In this document: piece by piece, positions 45,135 through 55,052 of the stretch
Layout of the letters: the number at the start of each line of letters is the position of its first letter
Position numbering within the stretch: the first letter of the stretch is position 1
NCBI GenBank assembly: GCA_003213015.1
Contig: QCOG01000001.1
Location: 186,001 to 250,000 of the forward strand
Length of the DNA: 64,000 nucleotides
Reading direction: 5' to 3'
Source: Pelagibacteraceae bacterium AG-430-F16
Lineage (GTDB): Bacteria > Pseudomonadota > Alphaproteobacteria > Pelagibacterales > Pelagibacteraceae
Made by a program: the position numbers and the translations under genes
The notes under the pieces: generated by a model
Database searches by the model: none
The model's input: only the letters and a program-made list of their open reading frames with translations
Told to the model about the DNA's origin: nothing

Positions 45135-47567
45135 ATGAAATCTAAAGCAAAAGTCGTAATTGTCGGCGGAGGTGTTGTAGGAGTTAGTGCCCTTTATCAC
45201 CTTGCTAAAAAAGGCTGGTCAGACGTTGTTTTAGTTGAAAGAAAAGAACTTACCTCTGGATCAACTTGGCACGCTGCAGGTTTGTTGCCACTTTTTAATA
45301 TGAGTTATTCTGTTGGACAACTCCATAAATATGCAGTCAATTTATATAAAAAATTGGAGGCGGAAACTGGTAAGAACGTTGGTTTCAGTGTTGTTTCAAA
45401 TATTAGACTTGCAAATAATAAAGATAGAATGGATGAGTATTTTCAATATGCAGGAGTTGCAAAAACTATTGGTGTTGATGTAAAATTTTTGACACCTGAT
45501 CAGGTAAAAGAAATTTGGCCTTTATGTAATACTTCAGATTTAGTTGGTGCAATTCAACACCCAGAAGATGGATACATTCAGCCCGCTGATTTAACACAAG
45601 CTTTAGCTACAGGCGCGAGGAATAGAGGTGCAGAGATTTATAGAAACACTACAGTTTTGGGTATGAAACAAACTAAAGACGGATGGGTAGTAGAAACAGA
45701 CAAAGGTACCATTGAGTGCGAACATATAATTTCTTGTTCAGGAAATTTTGCGAGACAAACCGGAAAAATGGTTGGTCTAGACATTCCAGTTATTCCTGTA
45801 GAACATCAATATATTGTTACAGAACCACACCCTGAAATTCAGAAAAGAAAAAAAGAGGGTTTACCTGAAATGGGAGTTTTAAGAGACAGTGATAGTCGTT
45901 GGTATATGAGAGAAGAAGCTGGTGGTTTAATACTAGGTCCTTATGAAGATGGAGCTCCCGCATGTTATGTTGATGGACCTTCAAAAGATTCAGAATATGA
46001 ATTATTTCAAGAAGATTTAGATAGACTCGCTCCACATATAGAAGGTGCAATACATAGAGTGCCAGCTTTTGGTGAAGTAGGAGTTAAAAAAGTTTATAAT
46101 GGTGCAATTTGTTATACTCCAGATGGAAATCCAATTGTAGGACCAGCATGGGGACTTAAAAATTTTTGGATAAACGAAGGACATAGTTTTGGAATAACTG
46201 CGGCTGGTGGCGCGGGTTGGCAATTAGCAGAATGGATAGTAGATGGCGAGCCTACGATTGACATGCTGGGTGTTGAACCAAGAAGATATGGAGACTATTG
46301 TTCGAAAGCATATCTTAAAGAAAAAAATGAAGAGGCGTACAGCCATGTTTTTATAACTCACTTCCCAGATGAAGAGAGGCCAGCAGCAAGACCACTAAGA
46401 ACAGCACCATGTTATGACAGAATGAAAAAGCTTGGAGCAGTTTTTGGTCAAAAATTTGGTTGGGAAAGACCAAACTTTTTTGCAACTGATGGAATGGAGC
46501 AAAAAGATGATTGGTCATTCAGAAGATCAAAATGGTTTCAAGCTATTGAGAAAGAATGCAAGAATGTAAGAGAGAATGTAGGTTTATTAGATATGAGTGC
46601 ATTTGCCAAATGTAGAATAAAAGGACGAAAAGCAGAAGAATTTTTAGATAAACTAGTTGCCAACAAACTTCCGAAAAAAATTGGAAGGATAAATTTATGC
46701 CATGCGCTAAATACAAAAGGTGGCGTTCATTCAGAATTTACAATTATGAGAGAGGCTGAGGATAGCTTTTATTTAGTATCTGCGGGTACTTTTCAAAGAC
46801 TTGATCATGATTGGATTTTAAGATGGATGCCAAGTGATGGATCTGTTCAGTTTGAAAATTTAACTAACAGTATGGGTGTGTTGGTTGTCTCTGGACCAAA
46901 AGCAAGGGACTTAATGACAAAAGTATCAAAAGATGATTTTTCTAACGAAAATTTTAAATGGTTAAGTGCTAAAAATGTTGACGTGGGTTATGCTCCTGTC
47001 AATGCAATGAGAGTAAACTTTGTTGGAGAATTAGGATGGGAATTACATCATCCTATTGAATATCAAAATCACATTTTTGACAAATTAATGGATGCTGGCA
47101 AAGATTTAAATTTAAAACCATACGGCATAAGAGCAATGAATAGTTTAAGAGTTGAAAAATCGTATAAACTAGTTGGAACAGAATTATCTATAGAATACTC
47201 TCCATACGAAAGTGGTTTAGATAGATTTATACATCCAAATAAAGGAAATTTTATTGGTCTAGATGCGTTAAATAAATGGAGAGAAAGAGGATTTAATAAT
47301 AAATTAGTGACACTAGAAGTTCATAATATTACTGATGCTGATGTGCTTGGAAATAATCCAATTTATGAAAATGGAACTTGTATTGGAAGAGCCACTGGAG
47401 GGGATTTTGGTTTTAGATTAGGAAAATCTATAGCTCTTGGAATGGTAAAACCAGAATTGGCAAATGTTGGCCAGAAACTTAAAATTGATATTTTGGGAAA
47501 AACTCATGAGGCAACTATCCTTGAAGAAAGTCCTTATGATCCAAAAAATGAGTTGTTAAGGGCATAA
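45135..47567 (+). CDS. dimethylglycine/sarcosine dehydrogenase-like flavoprotein with C-terminal GcvT domain
   Basis: An 810-residue two-domain enzyme. Residues ~1-390 are an FAD amine oxidase domain with the dinucleotide site [16 protein letters not shown] and [11 protein letters not shown], whose His carries covalent FAD in mammalian DMGDH. Residues ~470-810 are a folate-binding GcvT domain ([29 protein letters not shown]). It should demethylate an N-methylated amine such as dimethylglycine or sarcosine, passing the methylene to THF and electrons to ETF. The etfBA and ETF-QO genes follow without gaps, strongly supporting this electron path. Confidence 0.9.
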   Translation: MKSKAKVVIVGGGVVGVSALYHLAKKGWSDVVLVERKELTSGSTWHAAGLLPLFNMSYSVGQLHKYAVNLYKKLEAETGKNVGFSVVSNIRLANNKDRMDEYFQYAGVAKTIGVDVKFLTPDQVKEIWPLCNTSDLVGAIQHPEDGYIQPADLTQALATGARNRGAEIYRNTTVLGMKQTKDGWVVETDKGTIECEHIISCSGNFARQTGKMVGLDIPVIPVEHQYIVTEPHPEIQKRKKEGLPEMGVLRDSDSRWYMREEAGGLILGPYEDGAPACYVDGPSKDSEYELFQEDLDRLAPHIEGAIHRVPAFGEVGVKKVYNGAICYTPDGNPIVGPAWGLKNFWINEGHSFGITAAGGAGWQLAEWIVDGEPTIDMLGVEPRRYGDYCSKAYLKEKNEEAYSHVFITHFPDEERPAARPLRTAPCYDRMKKLGAVFGQKFGWERPNFFATDGMEQKDDWSFRRSKWFQAIEKECKNVRENVGLLDMSAFAKCRIKGRKAEEFLDKLVANKLPKKIGRINLCHALNTKGGVHSEFTIMREAEDSFYLVSAGTFQRLDHDWILRWMPSDGSVQFENLTNSMGVLVVSGPKARDLMTKVSKDDFSNENFKWLSAKNVDVGYAPVNAMRVNFVGELGWELHHPIEYQNHIFDKLMDAGKDLNLKPYGIRAMNSLRVEKSYKLVGTELSIEYSPYESGLDRFIHPNKGNFIGLDALNKWRERGFNNKLVTLEVHNITDADVLGNNPIYENGTCIGRATGGDFGFRLGKSIALGMVKPELANVGQKLKIDILGKTHEATILEESPYDPKNELLRA

Positions 47568-48316
47568 TGAAAATCTTAGTCGCAGTCAAAAGAGTCATAG
47601 ATTACAACGTTCAAGTAAGAGTTAAAGAAGATGGAACTGGAGTAGTTACAGATAATGTAAAAATGTCTACTAATCCTCCTGACGATAATGCTGTTGAAGA
47701 AGCGGTAAAAATCAAAGAATCTGGAAAAGCAAAAGAAATTGTAGCAATAACTATCGGTGAAGAAAAAGCTCAAGAAACAGTAAGAAAAGCACTTGCAGTT
47801 GGCGCCGATAGAGGAATACTTGTAAAGGTTGATGGAGTAGTTGAGCCCTTGGCTGTTTCGAAAATTTTGCAAAAAATAGTAGATAAAGAAAAACCTGATT
47901 TGGTTTTTATGGGAAAACAAGCAATAGATGATGATTGTAATCAAACAGGTCAAATGTTGGCGGCTTTACTCAGTTGGCCACAAGCGACCTTTGCATCTAA
48001 AATCAATGTTAAAGAATCTTCACTTGAAGTTACTCGAGAGGTTGATGAAGGTTTAGAAACAATTGAAGTAAATATACCTGCAATTGTTACCTGTGATCTT
48101 AGATTAAATGAGCCTAGATATGCTTCATTACCTAATATAATGAAAGCAAAGAAAAAACCATTAGAACAGATAAATGCTTCAGATTTAGGGGTTGATACCA
48201 AAGCGAGAATCGAGCAAATTAAGGTAGAAGAACCACCAAAAAGAAAAGCTGGAATAAAAGTCGCAAATGTATCAGAATTGGTTCAAAAATTAAAAAATGA
48301 GGCTAAAGTAATATAA
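47567..48316 (+). CDS. etfB: electron transfer flavoprotein beta subunit
   Basis: A 249-residue ETF beta subunit with [19 protein letters not shown] at the start, the conserved [16 protein letters not shown] loop, and the ADRGILV-containing nucleotide-binding part; the C-terminal arm that embraces EtfA follows residue ~185. It starts on the last base of the DMGDH gene stop codon (TAATG) and shares one base with etfA. ETF takes electrons from the dehydrogenase to ETF-QO. Confidence 0.96.
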   Translation: MKILVAVKRVIDYNVQVRVKEDGTGVVTDNVKMSTNPPDDNAVEEAVKIKESGKAKEIVAITIGEEKAQETVRKALAVGADRGILVKVDGVVEPLAVSKILQKIVDKEKPDLVFMGKQAIDDDCNQTGQMLAALLSWPQATFASKINVKESSLEVTREVDEGLETIEVNIPAIVTCDLRLNEPRYASLPNIMKAKKKPLEQINASDLGVDTKARIEQIKVEEPPKRKAGIKVANVSELVQKLKNEAKVI

Positions 48317-49269
48317 TGTCGGTTTTACTAATTGCAGAACATAATAATAAAGAATTAAGACCCTTCACTTATAACGCAGTTTCAGCTGCTAGCATAATAG
48401 ATGAAGACTTACATATTTTAGTTTTGGGTAATAAATCACAATCAGTTGCTAAATCTGCGTCTGAAATACCAAATGTTAAAAAAGTTATTCATGTTGATAA
48501 TGAAATTTATGAAAATTTCATTGCAGAAAATTACACTTCAGCAATAATAAAGCATGCGGATACATACTCGCATATAGTTTGTTCAGCAAACACGTTTGGG
48601 AAAAATTTGATGCCTAGAATAGCAGCTCTTTTAGACACATCTCAGGTGAGTGATATAATCAAAGTTATTTCAGCCGATACTTTTTTACGTCCAATTTATG
48701 CAGGAAACGCTTTTGCTACAGTAAAAAGTAATGATAAAAAAAAATGTATTACTATTAGACCAACATCTTTTGAACCTGCTCCTGCGACAGGCGGTTCTGC
48801 AGAGATTGTAAAATCGGATGCAGGGGAGGCCTTTCAAAATTCTAAGTTTGTAAAAAGAGAAGAAATAAAATCAGATAGACCTGAGTTAGGGACAGCAAGA
48901 ATTGTAATTTCAGGTGGCAGAGGTATGCAAAATTCAGAAAATTTTAAATTAATTTCGGCAATTGCGGATAAGTTGAATGCAGCTATTGGAGCATCGAGAG
49001 CAGCTGTAGATGCTGGCTATATAACTAATGATCATCAAGTTGGACAAACAGGGAAAGTTGTTGTACCTGATCTGTATATAGCAGTCGGTATCTCTGGTGC
49101 TATACAACATTTAGCTGGAATGAAAGAAAGTAAAATTATCGTTGCGATAAATAAAGATGGTGAGGCACCAATATTTAGTGTAGCTGATTACGGACTTGAG
49201 GCTGATTTGTTTGAAGCACTTCCGCAATTTTTAGAAGAATTAAATAAACTTAATACTATTCAAAAATAA
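48316..49269 (+). CDS. etfA: electron transfer flavoprotein alpha subunit
   Basis: A 317-residue ETF alpha subunit. The FAD-binding C-terminal half has GRGMQNSENF, SRAAVDAGYITNDHQVGQTGK (in part), YIAVGISGAIQHLAGMK and IVAINKDGEAPIFSVADYG, all typical. Domain I is residues 1-185. It overlaps etfB by one base and is followed 3 bp later by the quinone oxidoreductase. With EtfB it forms the soluble FAD/AMP carrier. Confidence 0.96.
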   Translation: MSVLLIAEHNNKELRPFTYNAVSAASIIDEDLHILVLGNKSQSVAKSASEIPNVKKVIHVDNEIYENFIAENYTSAIIKHADTYSHIVCSANTFGKNLMPRIAALLDTSQVSDIIKVISADTFLRPIYAGNAFATVKSNDKKKCITIRPTSFEPAPATGGSAEIVKSDAGEAFQNSKFVKREEIKSDRPELGTARIVISGGRGMQNSENFKLISAIADKLNAAIGASRAAVDAGYITNDHQVGQTGKVVVPDLYIAVGISGAIQHLAGMKESKIIVAINKDGEAPIFSVADYGLEADLFEALPQFLEELNKLNTIQK

Positions 49270-49272
49270 TTC

Positions 49273-50892
49273 ATGACTAGAGAAGTTATGGAATATGATG
49301 TTATTATTGTAGGTGGAGGCCCATCGGGTCTTGCTACAGCCATTAAATTAAAACAATTAAATGCTGATGTTAATGTATGTGTATTGGAGAAAGGTGCAGA
49401 AATTGGTTCACATATTTTGTCAGGAAATGTTTTCGAGACTAGAGCATTAGATGAATTAGTTCCTAATTGGAAAGATCTCAATCCACCGATTAAAACCAAA
49501 GTAACAAAAGAAAAATTTCTTTTTTTAGGAAAAAAAAGTTCATTTAGCTGGCCGACTTGGTTACTACCAAAAGTCCAGCAAAACCATAAAAATTATATAA
49601 TAAGTCTTGCTAATTTATGCAGATGGCTCGCTGAGCAAGCAGAAGTATTAGGTGTAGAGATCTTTCCAGGGTTCCCAGCTTCAGAAATTTTATATAACGA
49701 AGATGGATCGGTAAAAGGCGTAATAACTCAAGACATGGGTTTAGATAAGGAAGGAAATAAAAAAGATGGTTATGAGCCTGGGATGGAACTACATGCTAAG
49801 GTGACGGTATTTGCAGAGGGATGTAGAGGTCATTTAGGAAAACAATTAATTAAAAAGTTTGACTTAGATAACGGAAAAGATCCACAACAATACGGAATTG
49901 GTTTTAAAGAAATCTGGAAGATTGATGAAAAAAACCATGAAGAAGGTTTAGTCATGCATACAGCTGGCTGGCCACTTGATAAAAATACTTATGGCGGAAG
50001 TTTTGTATATCATGCTGAAAATAAAGAGGTTTATTTAGGTTATGTTATAGGTTTAGATTATAAAAATCCTCACTTATCACCCTTTGATGAATTTCAAAGA
50101 TTCAAAACTCATCCAGCAATCAGTAAAATGCTGGAAGGAGGAAAGAGAATATCTTATGGAGCAAGAGCTTTAATCGAAGGCGGTTTTCAAAGTTTGCCAA
50201 AAATGTTTATGCCTGGCGCACTTTTAATTGGATGTGATGCAGGTACTTTAAATATGCCAAAAATTAAAGGTTCTCATACAGCCATGAAAAGTGGGATTAT
50301 TGCTGCTGAAACAATAAATTTTCACTTAACAAAGGGAGATGATTTATCTGTATATGAAAAACTATTTAAAGAAAGTTGGTTATATAAAGAGCTATTTAAG
50401 GCAAGGAATGTTAAGCCAAGTTTTGGTTGGGGATTAATATTGGGAATTATTTTCACAGGCATAGATCAAATAATTTTTAGAGGCAAATTACCATTCACAC
50501 TTAAACATAAACACGCAGACCATGAAACTTTAAAACCAGCAAATGAGATGCCAGTAATAGACTACCCAAAACCTGATAATATTCTTACATTTGATAAAAC
50601 AAGTTCAGTTTATTTAACAGGGACTAATCATACGGATAATCAACCAGTACATTTAAAATTGAAAGATAAAGATTTACCAATAAGATATACCCTAGATAGA
50701 TTTGATGAGCCCGCACAGAGATATTGTCCTGCAGGTGTATATGAAGTGCAAGTAGAAAATGATGTACCTAAATTTGTAATAAATTCTCAAAACTGTATTC
50801 ACTGCAAGACTTGTGATATAAAAGAACCTTCTCAAAACATCACTTGGGTGACACCAGAAGGAGGTGGTGGACCAAGATATGGAAACATGTAA
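49273..50892 (+). CDS. electron transfer flavoprotein-ubiquinone oxidoreductase
   Basis: A 539-residue monotopic membrane enzyme that passes electrons from ETF to ubiquinone. Seen: FAD site DVIIVGGGPSGLATAI, LEKGAEIGSHILSGNV, the membrane-dipping WGLILGIIFTGIDQIIF, and at the C-terminus the 4Fe-4S cysteines of RYCPAGVYEV and NCIHCKTCDIK. The end GGGGPRYGNM is typical. ATG 49288 is an alternative start. It completes a four-gene dehydrogenase-to-quinone chain. Confidence 0.94.
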   Translation: MTREVMEYDVIIVGGGPSGLATAIKLKQLNADVNVCVLEKGAEIGSHILSGNVFETRALDELVPNWKDLNPPIKTKVTKEKFLFLGKKSSFSWPTWLLPKVQQNHKNYIISLANLCRWLAEQAEVLGVEIFPGFPASEILYNEDGSVKGVITQDMGLDKEGNKKDGYEPGMELHAKVTVFAEGCRGHLGKQLIKKFDLDNGKDPQQYGIGFKEIWKIDEKNHEEGLVMHTAGWPLDKNTYGGSFVYHAENKEVYLGYVIGLDYKNPHLSPFDEFQRFKTHPAISKMLEGGKRISYGARALIEGGFQSLPKMFMPGALLIGCDAGTLNMPKIKGSHTAMKSGIIAAETINFHLTKGDDLSVYEKLFKESWLYKELFKARNVKPSFGWGLILGIIFTGIDQIIFRGKLPFTLKHKHADHETLKPANEMPVIDYPKPDNILTFDKTSSVYLTGTNHTDNQPVHLKLKDKDLPIRYTLDRFDEPAQRYCPAGVYEVQVENDVPKFVINSQNCIHCKTCDIKEPSQNITWVTPEGGGGPRYGNM

Positions 50893-51267
50893 TTAAGATA
50901 AATCTATTGCGTGTTTCTTTAAAATTTCTAATGGAATAATTTTTAAAGTTTTCTCATTTGTCTTTTTTAAATATATTTTGCAATCTTTTCCAGCCTCTAC
51001 AGCTCTTGCAAACCAAGTAGCGCATACGCACCAATTATCTCCATCTTTTAAACCTGGAAAACCAAACTCAGGATGGGGTGTAACTAAGTCATTTCCAGCG
51101 GACTTGCACCACTCAAGAAAATCATTATTCACTTTTGCACAAACTGTATGCAGACCATTGTCATTTTCATCTGTATTACAACAACCGTCTCTATACCAAC
51201 CTGTTAAAGGATTAGATGAGCATAGTTCTAAATCCCCGCCTAAAACATTTTTTTGTTTTTTATTCAT
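50893..51267 (-). CDS. DUF2237 family protein
   Basis: A 124-residue protein with a near-complete DUF2237 signature: NVLGGDLELCSSNPLTGWYRDG, then CNTDENDNGLHTVCAKV, FLEWCKSAGNDLVTPHPEFGFPGLK (in part) and GDNWCVCATWF. Five or six conserved Cys suggest metal or disulfide sites. Its biochemical role is unknown. It overlaps the 2OG oxygenase gene by 8 bp and is convergent with ETF-QO without a gap. Confidence 0.85.
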   Translation of the reverse strand: MNKKQKNVLGGDLELCSSNPLTGWYRDGCCNTDENDNGLHTVCAKVNNDFLEWCKSAGNDLVTPHPEFGFPGLKDGDNWCVCATWFARAVEAGKDCKIYLKKTNEKTLKIIPLEILKKHAIDLS

Positions 51268-51898
51268 TGAATAATGATTGATCTACAGTTGCATTAAATG
51301 AGACTGATCGTCTTTCATCATCACATTGAGAAAAAGGATAGACTGCATGCATTAGATAATGCGGAAAAAAATAAAAATCTCCTACTCGAGGTGTCACTCT
51401 AAAAGTCGGTTTACATAAAAATGCTTTTGACCCATGGACCATTTCAAGCTTACCATTGTGATTCATTGTCTTGTTATTTTGACTTGTTTCACCTAAAGTT
51501 TTTGGAACTTTCAAATATCCCACACCCGATACATGACCTCCATGCCAGTGAGATGGATTATATTCATTTTGAAATTGTCTTACAATCCAACTATTAATTA
51601 TATTAAATTTTGTAACTTTCCTATTATTTGTTTTAAATACCCAATCTCTAACTCCTTCAGCTAAAAACTTTCCCCACCCAATTTTTTCCATAATATCTTT
51701 TTCAATAATAAATTCTTGCTTAACATTACCAGCAAGTTTATTACCATAATTCAACTCATTCTGTTTATTTTGGTCGCTTAATACACTTTCAGTATACTCG
51801 TTAAGTTTATCAATTAAATCTTGGGGCATTTTTACTTTAGCAATAGTTGGACCGAAAGGTCTTAAAACTTCTATCTCATCTTTAGTAAAATTAGTCAT
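51260..51898 (-). CDS. putative 2OG-Fe(II) oxygenase
   Basis: A 212-residue protein resembling the TIGR02466-type putative 2OG-Fe(II) oxygenases: the first metal cluster PSHWHGGHVSGVGYLKVP (residues ~116-133), then the distal FFPHYLMHAVYPF (His) and ERRSVSFNAT (Arg binding 2-oxoglutarate). It would hydroxylate an unknown substrate. It starts on the last base of the hisI gene stop, so hisI, this gene and DUF2237 form one mRNA. Confidence 0.78.
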   Translation of the reverse strand: MTNFTKDEIEVLRPFGPTIAKVKMPQDLIDKLNEYTESVLSDQNKQNELNYGNKLAGNVKQEFIIEKDIMEKIGWGKFLAEGVRDWVFKTNNRKVTKFNIINSWIVRQFQNEYNPSHWHGGHVSGVGYLKVPKTLGETSQNNKTMNHNGKLEMVHGSKAFLCKPTFRVTPRVGDFYFFPHYLMHAVYPFSQCDDERRSVSFNATVDQSLFNE

Positions 51899-52365
51899 TA
51901 AATTTTTGTAGGGTTAGGTTGATCTTTGTAAACTTTTTCAGGGTCAAATTTTTTTTCTTTCTCTTCATACTTCATTTTGATTTCTCTTGCATTTTCAATT
52001 TTTCCTAGAGGTATGGATCTATAAAAACAAGATCTGTATCCTACATGACAGCTAGAGCCATTTCCAATATCAACACTTAGCCAAATCGAGTCTTGGTCAT
52101 CATCAATTCTTATTTCTTTTACTTTTTGAATAAAACCGCTTGTTTTTCCTTTATGCCAAACTTGCTTTCTTGATCTACTCCAATAATGAGCTTCTTTAGT
52201 TTCGATTGTTTTTTTGAATGCCTCTACATTCATATAACCAAGCATTAAAATTTCTTTTGTATTTACACATGTAGTTACAACTGGAATCAAACCATCGTTA
52301 TCAAATTTTGGTGATAAGAGGCTTCCTTCTTCAATCTCTGTGACACTTTCTCTTTTTTTAAACAT
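51898..52365 (-). CDS. hisI: phosphoribosyl-AMP cyclohydrolase
   Basis: A 155-residue HisI that opens the purine ring of PR-AMP in histidine synthesis. Motifs: LMLGYMNVEAFKKT, AHYWSRSRKQVWHKGKTSG, the Asp cluster IRIDDDQDSIWLSVD and the zinc cysteines GSSCHVGYRSCFYR. The HisE phosphohydrolase domain is not fused. Other his genes are not adjacent. It diverges from folE across ~77 AT-rich bases that must carry two promoters. Confidence 0.93.
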   Translation of the reverse strand: MFKKRESVTEIEEGSLLSPKFDNDGLIPVVTTCVNTKEILMLGYMNVEAFKKTIETKEAHYWSRSRKQVWHKGKTSGFIQKVKEIRIDDDQDSIWLSVDIGNGSSCHVGYRSCFYRSIPLGKIENAREIKMKYEEKEKKFDPEKVYKDQPNPTKI

Positions 52366-52442
52366 TTATTCCCTAATTATTTAACATATTAAATATTATA
52401 ATAAATATTTTAAAAAACTTAATTAATAGGTATAAAGTCCTT

Positions 52443-53048
52443 ATGAAAATTGTTAAAGATATTCAAAAACATCAATTCACCTCAAAAATTACTGATAAAG
52501 AGGCCGAAGAGGCTATAAAAACAATTTTGGAATGGATGGGAGAGGATCCAAATAGAGAGGGTCTTTTGGAAACTCCTAAAAGAGTAGTAAAAGCATTTAA
52601 GGAATATTTTAAAGGGTATACTGAAGACCCAGGTTCTATTTTAGCAAAAACTTTTGGAGACGTGGAAGGTTATAGTGACATGGTTGTCCAAAAAAATATA
52701 TCTATACAAAGTCATTGCGAACATCATATGGCACCGATTATTGGCAAAGCTCATGTAGCTTACATTCCAAATCAAAGAGTAGTTGGACTAAGTAAAATTG
52801 CTAGAGTTGTTGAAGTTTTTTCAAAAAGGTTACAAACCCAGGAAAGATTAACGGTCCAAATTGCAAAAACTTTAATGGAAAGCTTAGATGCGAAGGGTGT
52901 TGCTGTGACTATAGATTCAACTCACCATTGTATGACCATGAGGGGCATAAAAAAAGAGCAAGCAACAACAGTTACAAACTTTTACTTAGGACAGTTTAAA
53001 GACGATTTAAGCTATCAAAATAGATATTTGCGATTCATTGCGAAATAA
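52443..53048 (+). CDS. folE: GTP cyclohydrolase I
   Basis: A 201-residue FolE that turns GTP into 7,8-dihydroneopterin triphosphate, the first step to folate. Seen: DPNREGLLETPKRV, the zinc site SHCEHHMAPIIGKAHVAYIP, VVGLSKIARVVEVFSKRLQ and STHHCMTMRG. It supplies the tetrahydrofolate that the many one-carbon enzymes in the window need. It is followed 15 bp later by acuI. Confidence 0.96.
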   Translation: MKIVKDIQKHQFTSKITDKEAEEAIKTILEWMGEDPNREGLLETPKRVVKAFKEYFKGYTEDPGSILAKTFGDVEGYSDMVVQKNISIQSHCEHHMAPIIGKAHVAYIPNQRVVGLSKIARVVEVFSKRLQTQERLTVQIAKTLMESLDAKGVAVTIDSTHHCMTMRGIKKEQATTVTNFYLGQFKDDLSYQNRYLRFIAK

Positions 53049-53063
53049 TATTTACTACTGAAC

Positions 53064-54065
53064 ATGTCTGATAATTTTAATGCATTGGTAATAAACCAAG
53101 AAGGCGAAAAGTTCTCAAGAGAGATAAAAAAAATTGATAAATCTTTTTTAAAACATGGAGACGTTTTAGTAAAAGTAGATTACTCAACTTTAAATTTTAA
53201 AGATGCATTGATACTTAAAAATGGTGCACGATTAGTGAAAGAGTTTCCACATATCCCAGGCATTGATTTTGCAGGAACTGTAATTGAAAGTAAAAGTGAT
53301 AAATTTAAAGAAGGTGACGAAATTATCCAAACTGGCTGGAGAGTAGGAGAAATATTTTATGGGGGTTATTCTCAATACGCTAAAGTAGACGCAAACTTTT
53401 TAGTAAAAAAACCAAAAGAAATTACCTCTAGACAAGCAATGATGTTGGGTACAGCTGGTTTAACAGCAATTCAATGTGCTTTTACAACGAAACAAACTAG
53501 AGAAGTTTTATTACTAGGTGAAAAAGTAAACGACGTTATTGTTACAGGTGCTTCAGGCGGGGTTGGAAGTATAGCAGTAATGATTCTAAGCAAACTTGGT
53601 TGCAACGTTACCGCCGCAACTACAAAACCAAATGAAGTGTATTTGAAGTCATTAGGAGCAAAAAATATTATAAAATCAGGAGAATTAGATAAAGAGGCAA
53701 GACCATTGGATAAAGGTTTATATGATGGTGCTGTAGATACAGTTGGAGGAAATATTTTAGCAAATATACTTTCTCATATAAAACCAAGTGGTATTGTCGC
53801 TGCCTGTGGCAACGCTTCAAGTATAAAGTTGAACACTACAGTAATGCCTTTTATTATTAGGGGTGTTAAACTTTGGGGAATAGATTCTGTAAGTGTATCA
53901 ACAAAACGAAGAGATTTCTTATGGGGTGAAATGTATAAGTTAGTTGATTTTGACTTATTAGATAAATCAATTAAAGAAATTAATCTTCATCAACTTTTGG
54001 AAGAGTTCCCAAAGATGTTAGAGGGTAAAACTTCGGGAAGATATATAATAAATCTAAACAAATAA
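53064..54065 (+). CDS. acuI: acryloyl-CoA reductase AcuI / YhdH-type oxidoreductase
   Basis: A 333-residue medium-chain reductase of the AcuI/YhdH group: NFKDALILKNGARLVKEFPH, the PGIDFAGTVIES strand, TGWRVGEIFYGGYSQYA and the NADPH site VTGASGGVGSIAV. AcuI reduces toxic acryloyl-CoA to propionyl-CoA, notably when DMSP carbon is used. A close relative with another enoyl substrate is possible. The stop shares a base with the LysR gene start. Confidence 0.88.
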   Translation: MSDNFNALVINQEGEKFSREIKKIDKSFLKHGDVLVKVDYSTLNFKDALILKNGARLVKEFPHIPGIDFAGTVIESKSDKFKEGDEIIQTGWRVGEIFYGGYSQYAKVDANFLVKKPKEITSRQAMMLGTAGLTAIQCAFTTKQTREVLLLGEKVNDVIVTGASGGVGSIAVMILSKLGCNVTAATTKPNEVYLKSLGAKNIIKSGELDKEARPLDKGLYDGAVDTVGGNILANILSHIKPSGIVAACGNASSIKLNTTVMPFIIRGVKLWGIDSVSVSTKRRDFLWGEMYKLVDFDLLDKSIKEINLHQLLEEFPKMLEGKTSGRYIINLNK

Positions 54066-54958
54066 TGGATTGGGATAAACTTAAAATTTTCCATGCAGTT
54101 GCGGAAGCTGGAAGTTTTACCAGCGCTACAGTTAACCTTAATTTAAGCCAATCCGCAATAAGCCGTCAAATTCAGTCACTAGAAGATGATTTAAAAGTAA
54201 AATTATTTGAAAGACATGCGAGAGGTCTAACTTTAACAGAAAATGGCGAATATGTTTTTAAAACAGCTCATGAAGTAATAAGTAAATTGAAAGAAGTAGA
54301 GACATCATTAGGAGATAAAAAAAATAAACCTTCAGGAAAACTTACAGTTACTACAGTTGTAAGTTTTGGAACAACATGGCTAACACCAAGAATACAAGAA
54401 TTTATGCAGTTAAATCCTGAAATTGAGGTGGAACTAATTTTTGATGATAAAGAATTAGATTTGAGCACTAGACAAGCTGATATAGGAATTTTTATGCGTA
54501 GACCAAAACAATTGAATTATATTCAGAAAAAATTAATTGATATTAATTACCATATTTATGGCTCACCTAAATACCTTGAAAAAAATGGATATCCAAAAAC
54601 TGTAAATGATTTAAATAATCATAAATTTATTTCTTTTGGTAGAGGAGCACCTTCACCTGTGTTTAATCCAGATTGGGCACTTAAACTTGGATTAAAAGAG
54701 GGAGCCAAAAAAAGAAAAACAGCTATGAGAGTAAATAGTGTATACGGTTTACTTTTAGCAGTTCAAAGTGGGGTAGGTTTAGCTGCATTACCAGATTATA
54801 TAACAATTAACCAACCAAATATTGTAAAAATACTTCCAAAAGTTGAAGGACCTATAACAGAAGCACATTTTGTGTATCCTCAATCTTTAAAAAATGTAGC
54901 TAGAGTTCAAGCTTTTAGGAACTTCCTTTATAGCAAAATATCAGAGTGGAAATTTTAA
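54065..54958 (+). CDS. LysR-family transcriptional regulator
   Basis: A 297-residue LTTR with an N-terminal winged helix (WDKLKIFHAVAEAGSFTSA, LSQSAISRQIQSLED) and a periplasmic-binding-like effector domain (residues ~95-290). It overlaps acuI by one base, so it may regulate acuI-linked genes, itself or distant targets; no LTTR box (T-N11-A) is evident in the adjacent DNA. The effector is unknown. It is separated from the iron operon by the tandem Fur boxes. Confidence 0.9.
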   Translation: MDWDKLKIFHAVAEAGSFTSATVNLNLSQSAISRQIQSLEDDLKVKLFERHARGLTLTENGEYVFKTAHEVISKLKEVETSLGDKKNKPSGKLTVTTVVSFGTTWLTPRIQEFMQLNPEIEVELIFDDKELDLSTRQADIGIFMRRPKQLNYIQKKLIDINYHIYGSPKYLEKNGYPKTVNDLNNHKFISFGRGAPSPVFNPDWALKLGLKEGAKKRKTAMRVNSVYGLLLAVQSGVGLAALPDYITINQPNIVKILPKVEGPITEAHFVYPQSLKNVARVQAFRNFLYSKISEWKF

Positions 54959-54991
54959 TATTTTATTGAACTCTGCGTCAATATATGCGAT

Positions 54992-55006
54992 TGATAATCA
55001 TTATCA
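54992..55006 (+). promoter_or_regulatory. Fur box 1 (7-1-7 palindrome)
   Basis: TGATAAT-C-ATTATCA is an exact match to the 7-1-7 Fur consensus TGATAATnATTATCA. It lies 47 bp before the ATG of the iron-binding protein gene and overlaps a possible -35 (TTGATA). Fe-bound Fur would block transcription when iron is plentiful. Confidence 0.85.
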
Positions 55007-55007
55007 G

Positions 55008-55022
55008 TGAGAATAATTCTCA
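55008..55022 (+). promoter_or_regulatory. Fur box 2 (7-1-7 palindrome) with third half-site
   Basis: TGAGAAT-A-ATTCTCA is a second perfect dyad, one base after box 1. Its last base begins a further half-site ATTATCA (55022-55028). The array spans 54992-55028 and should bind two or more Fur dimers on one face or overlapping faces of the DNA. Confidence 0.75.
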
Positions 55023-55052
55023 TTATCAATAGTGCGGAGGAAGGAAATAACA

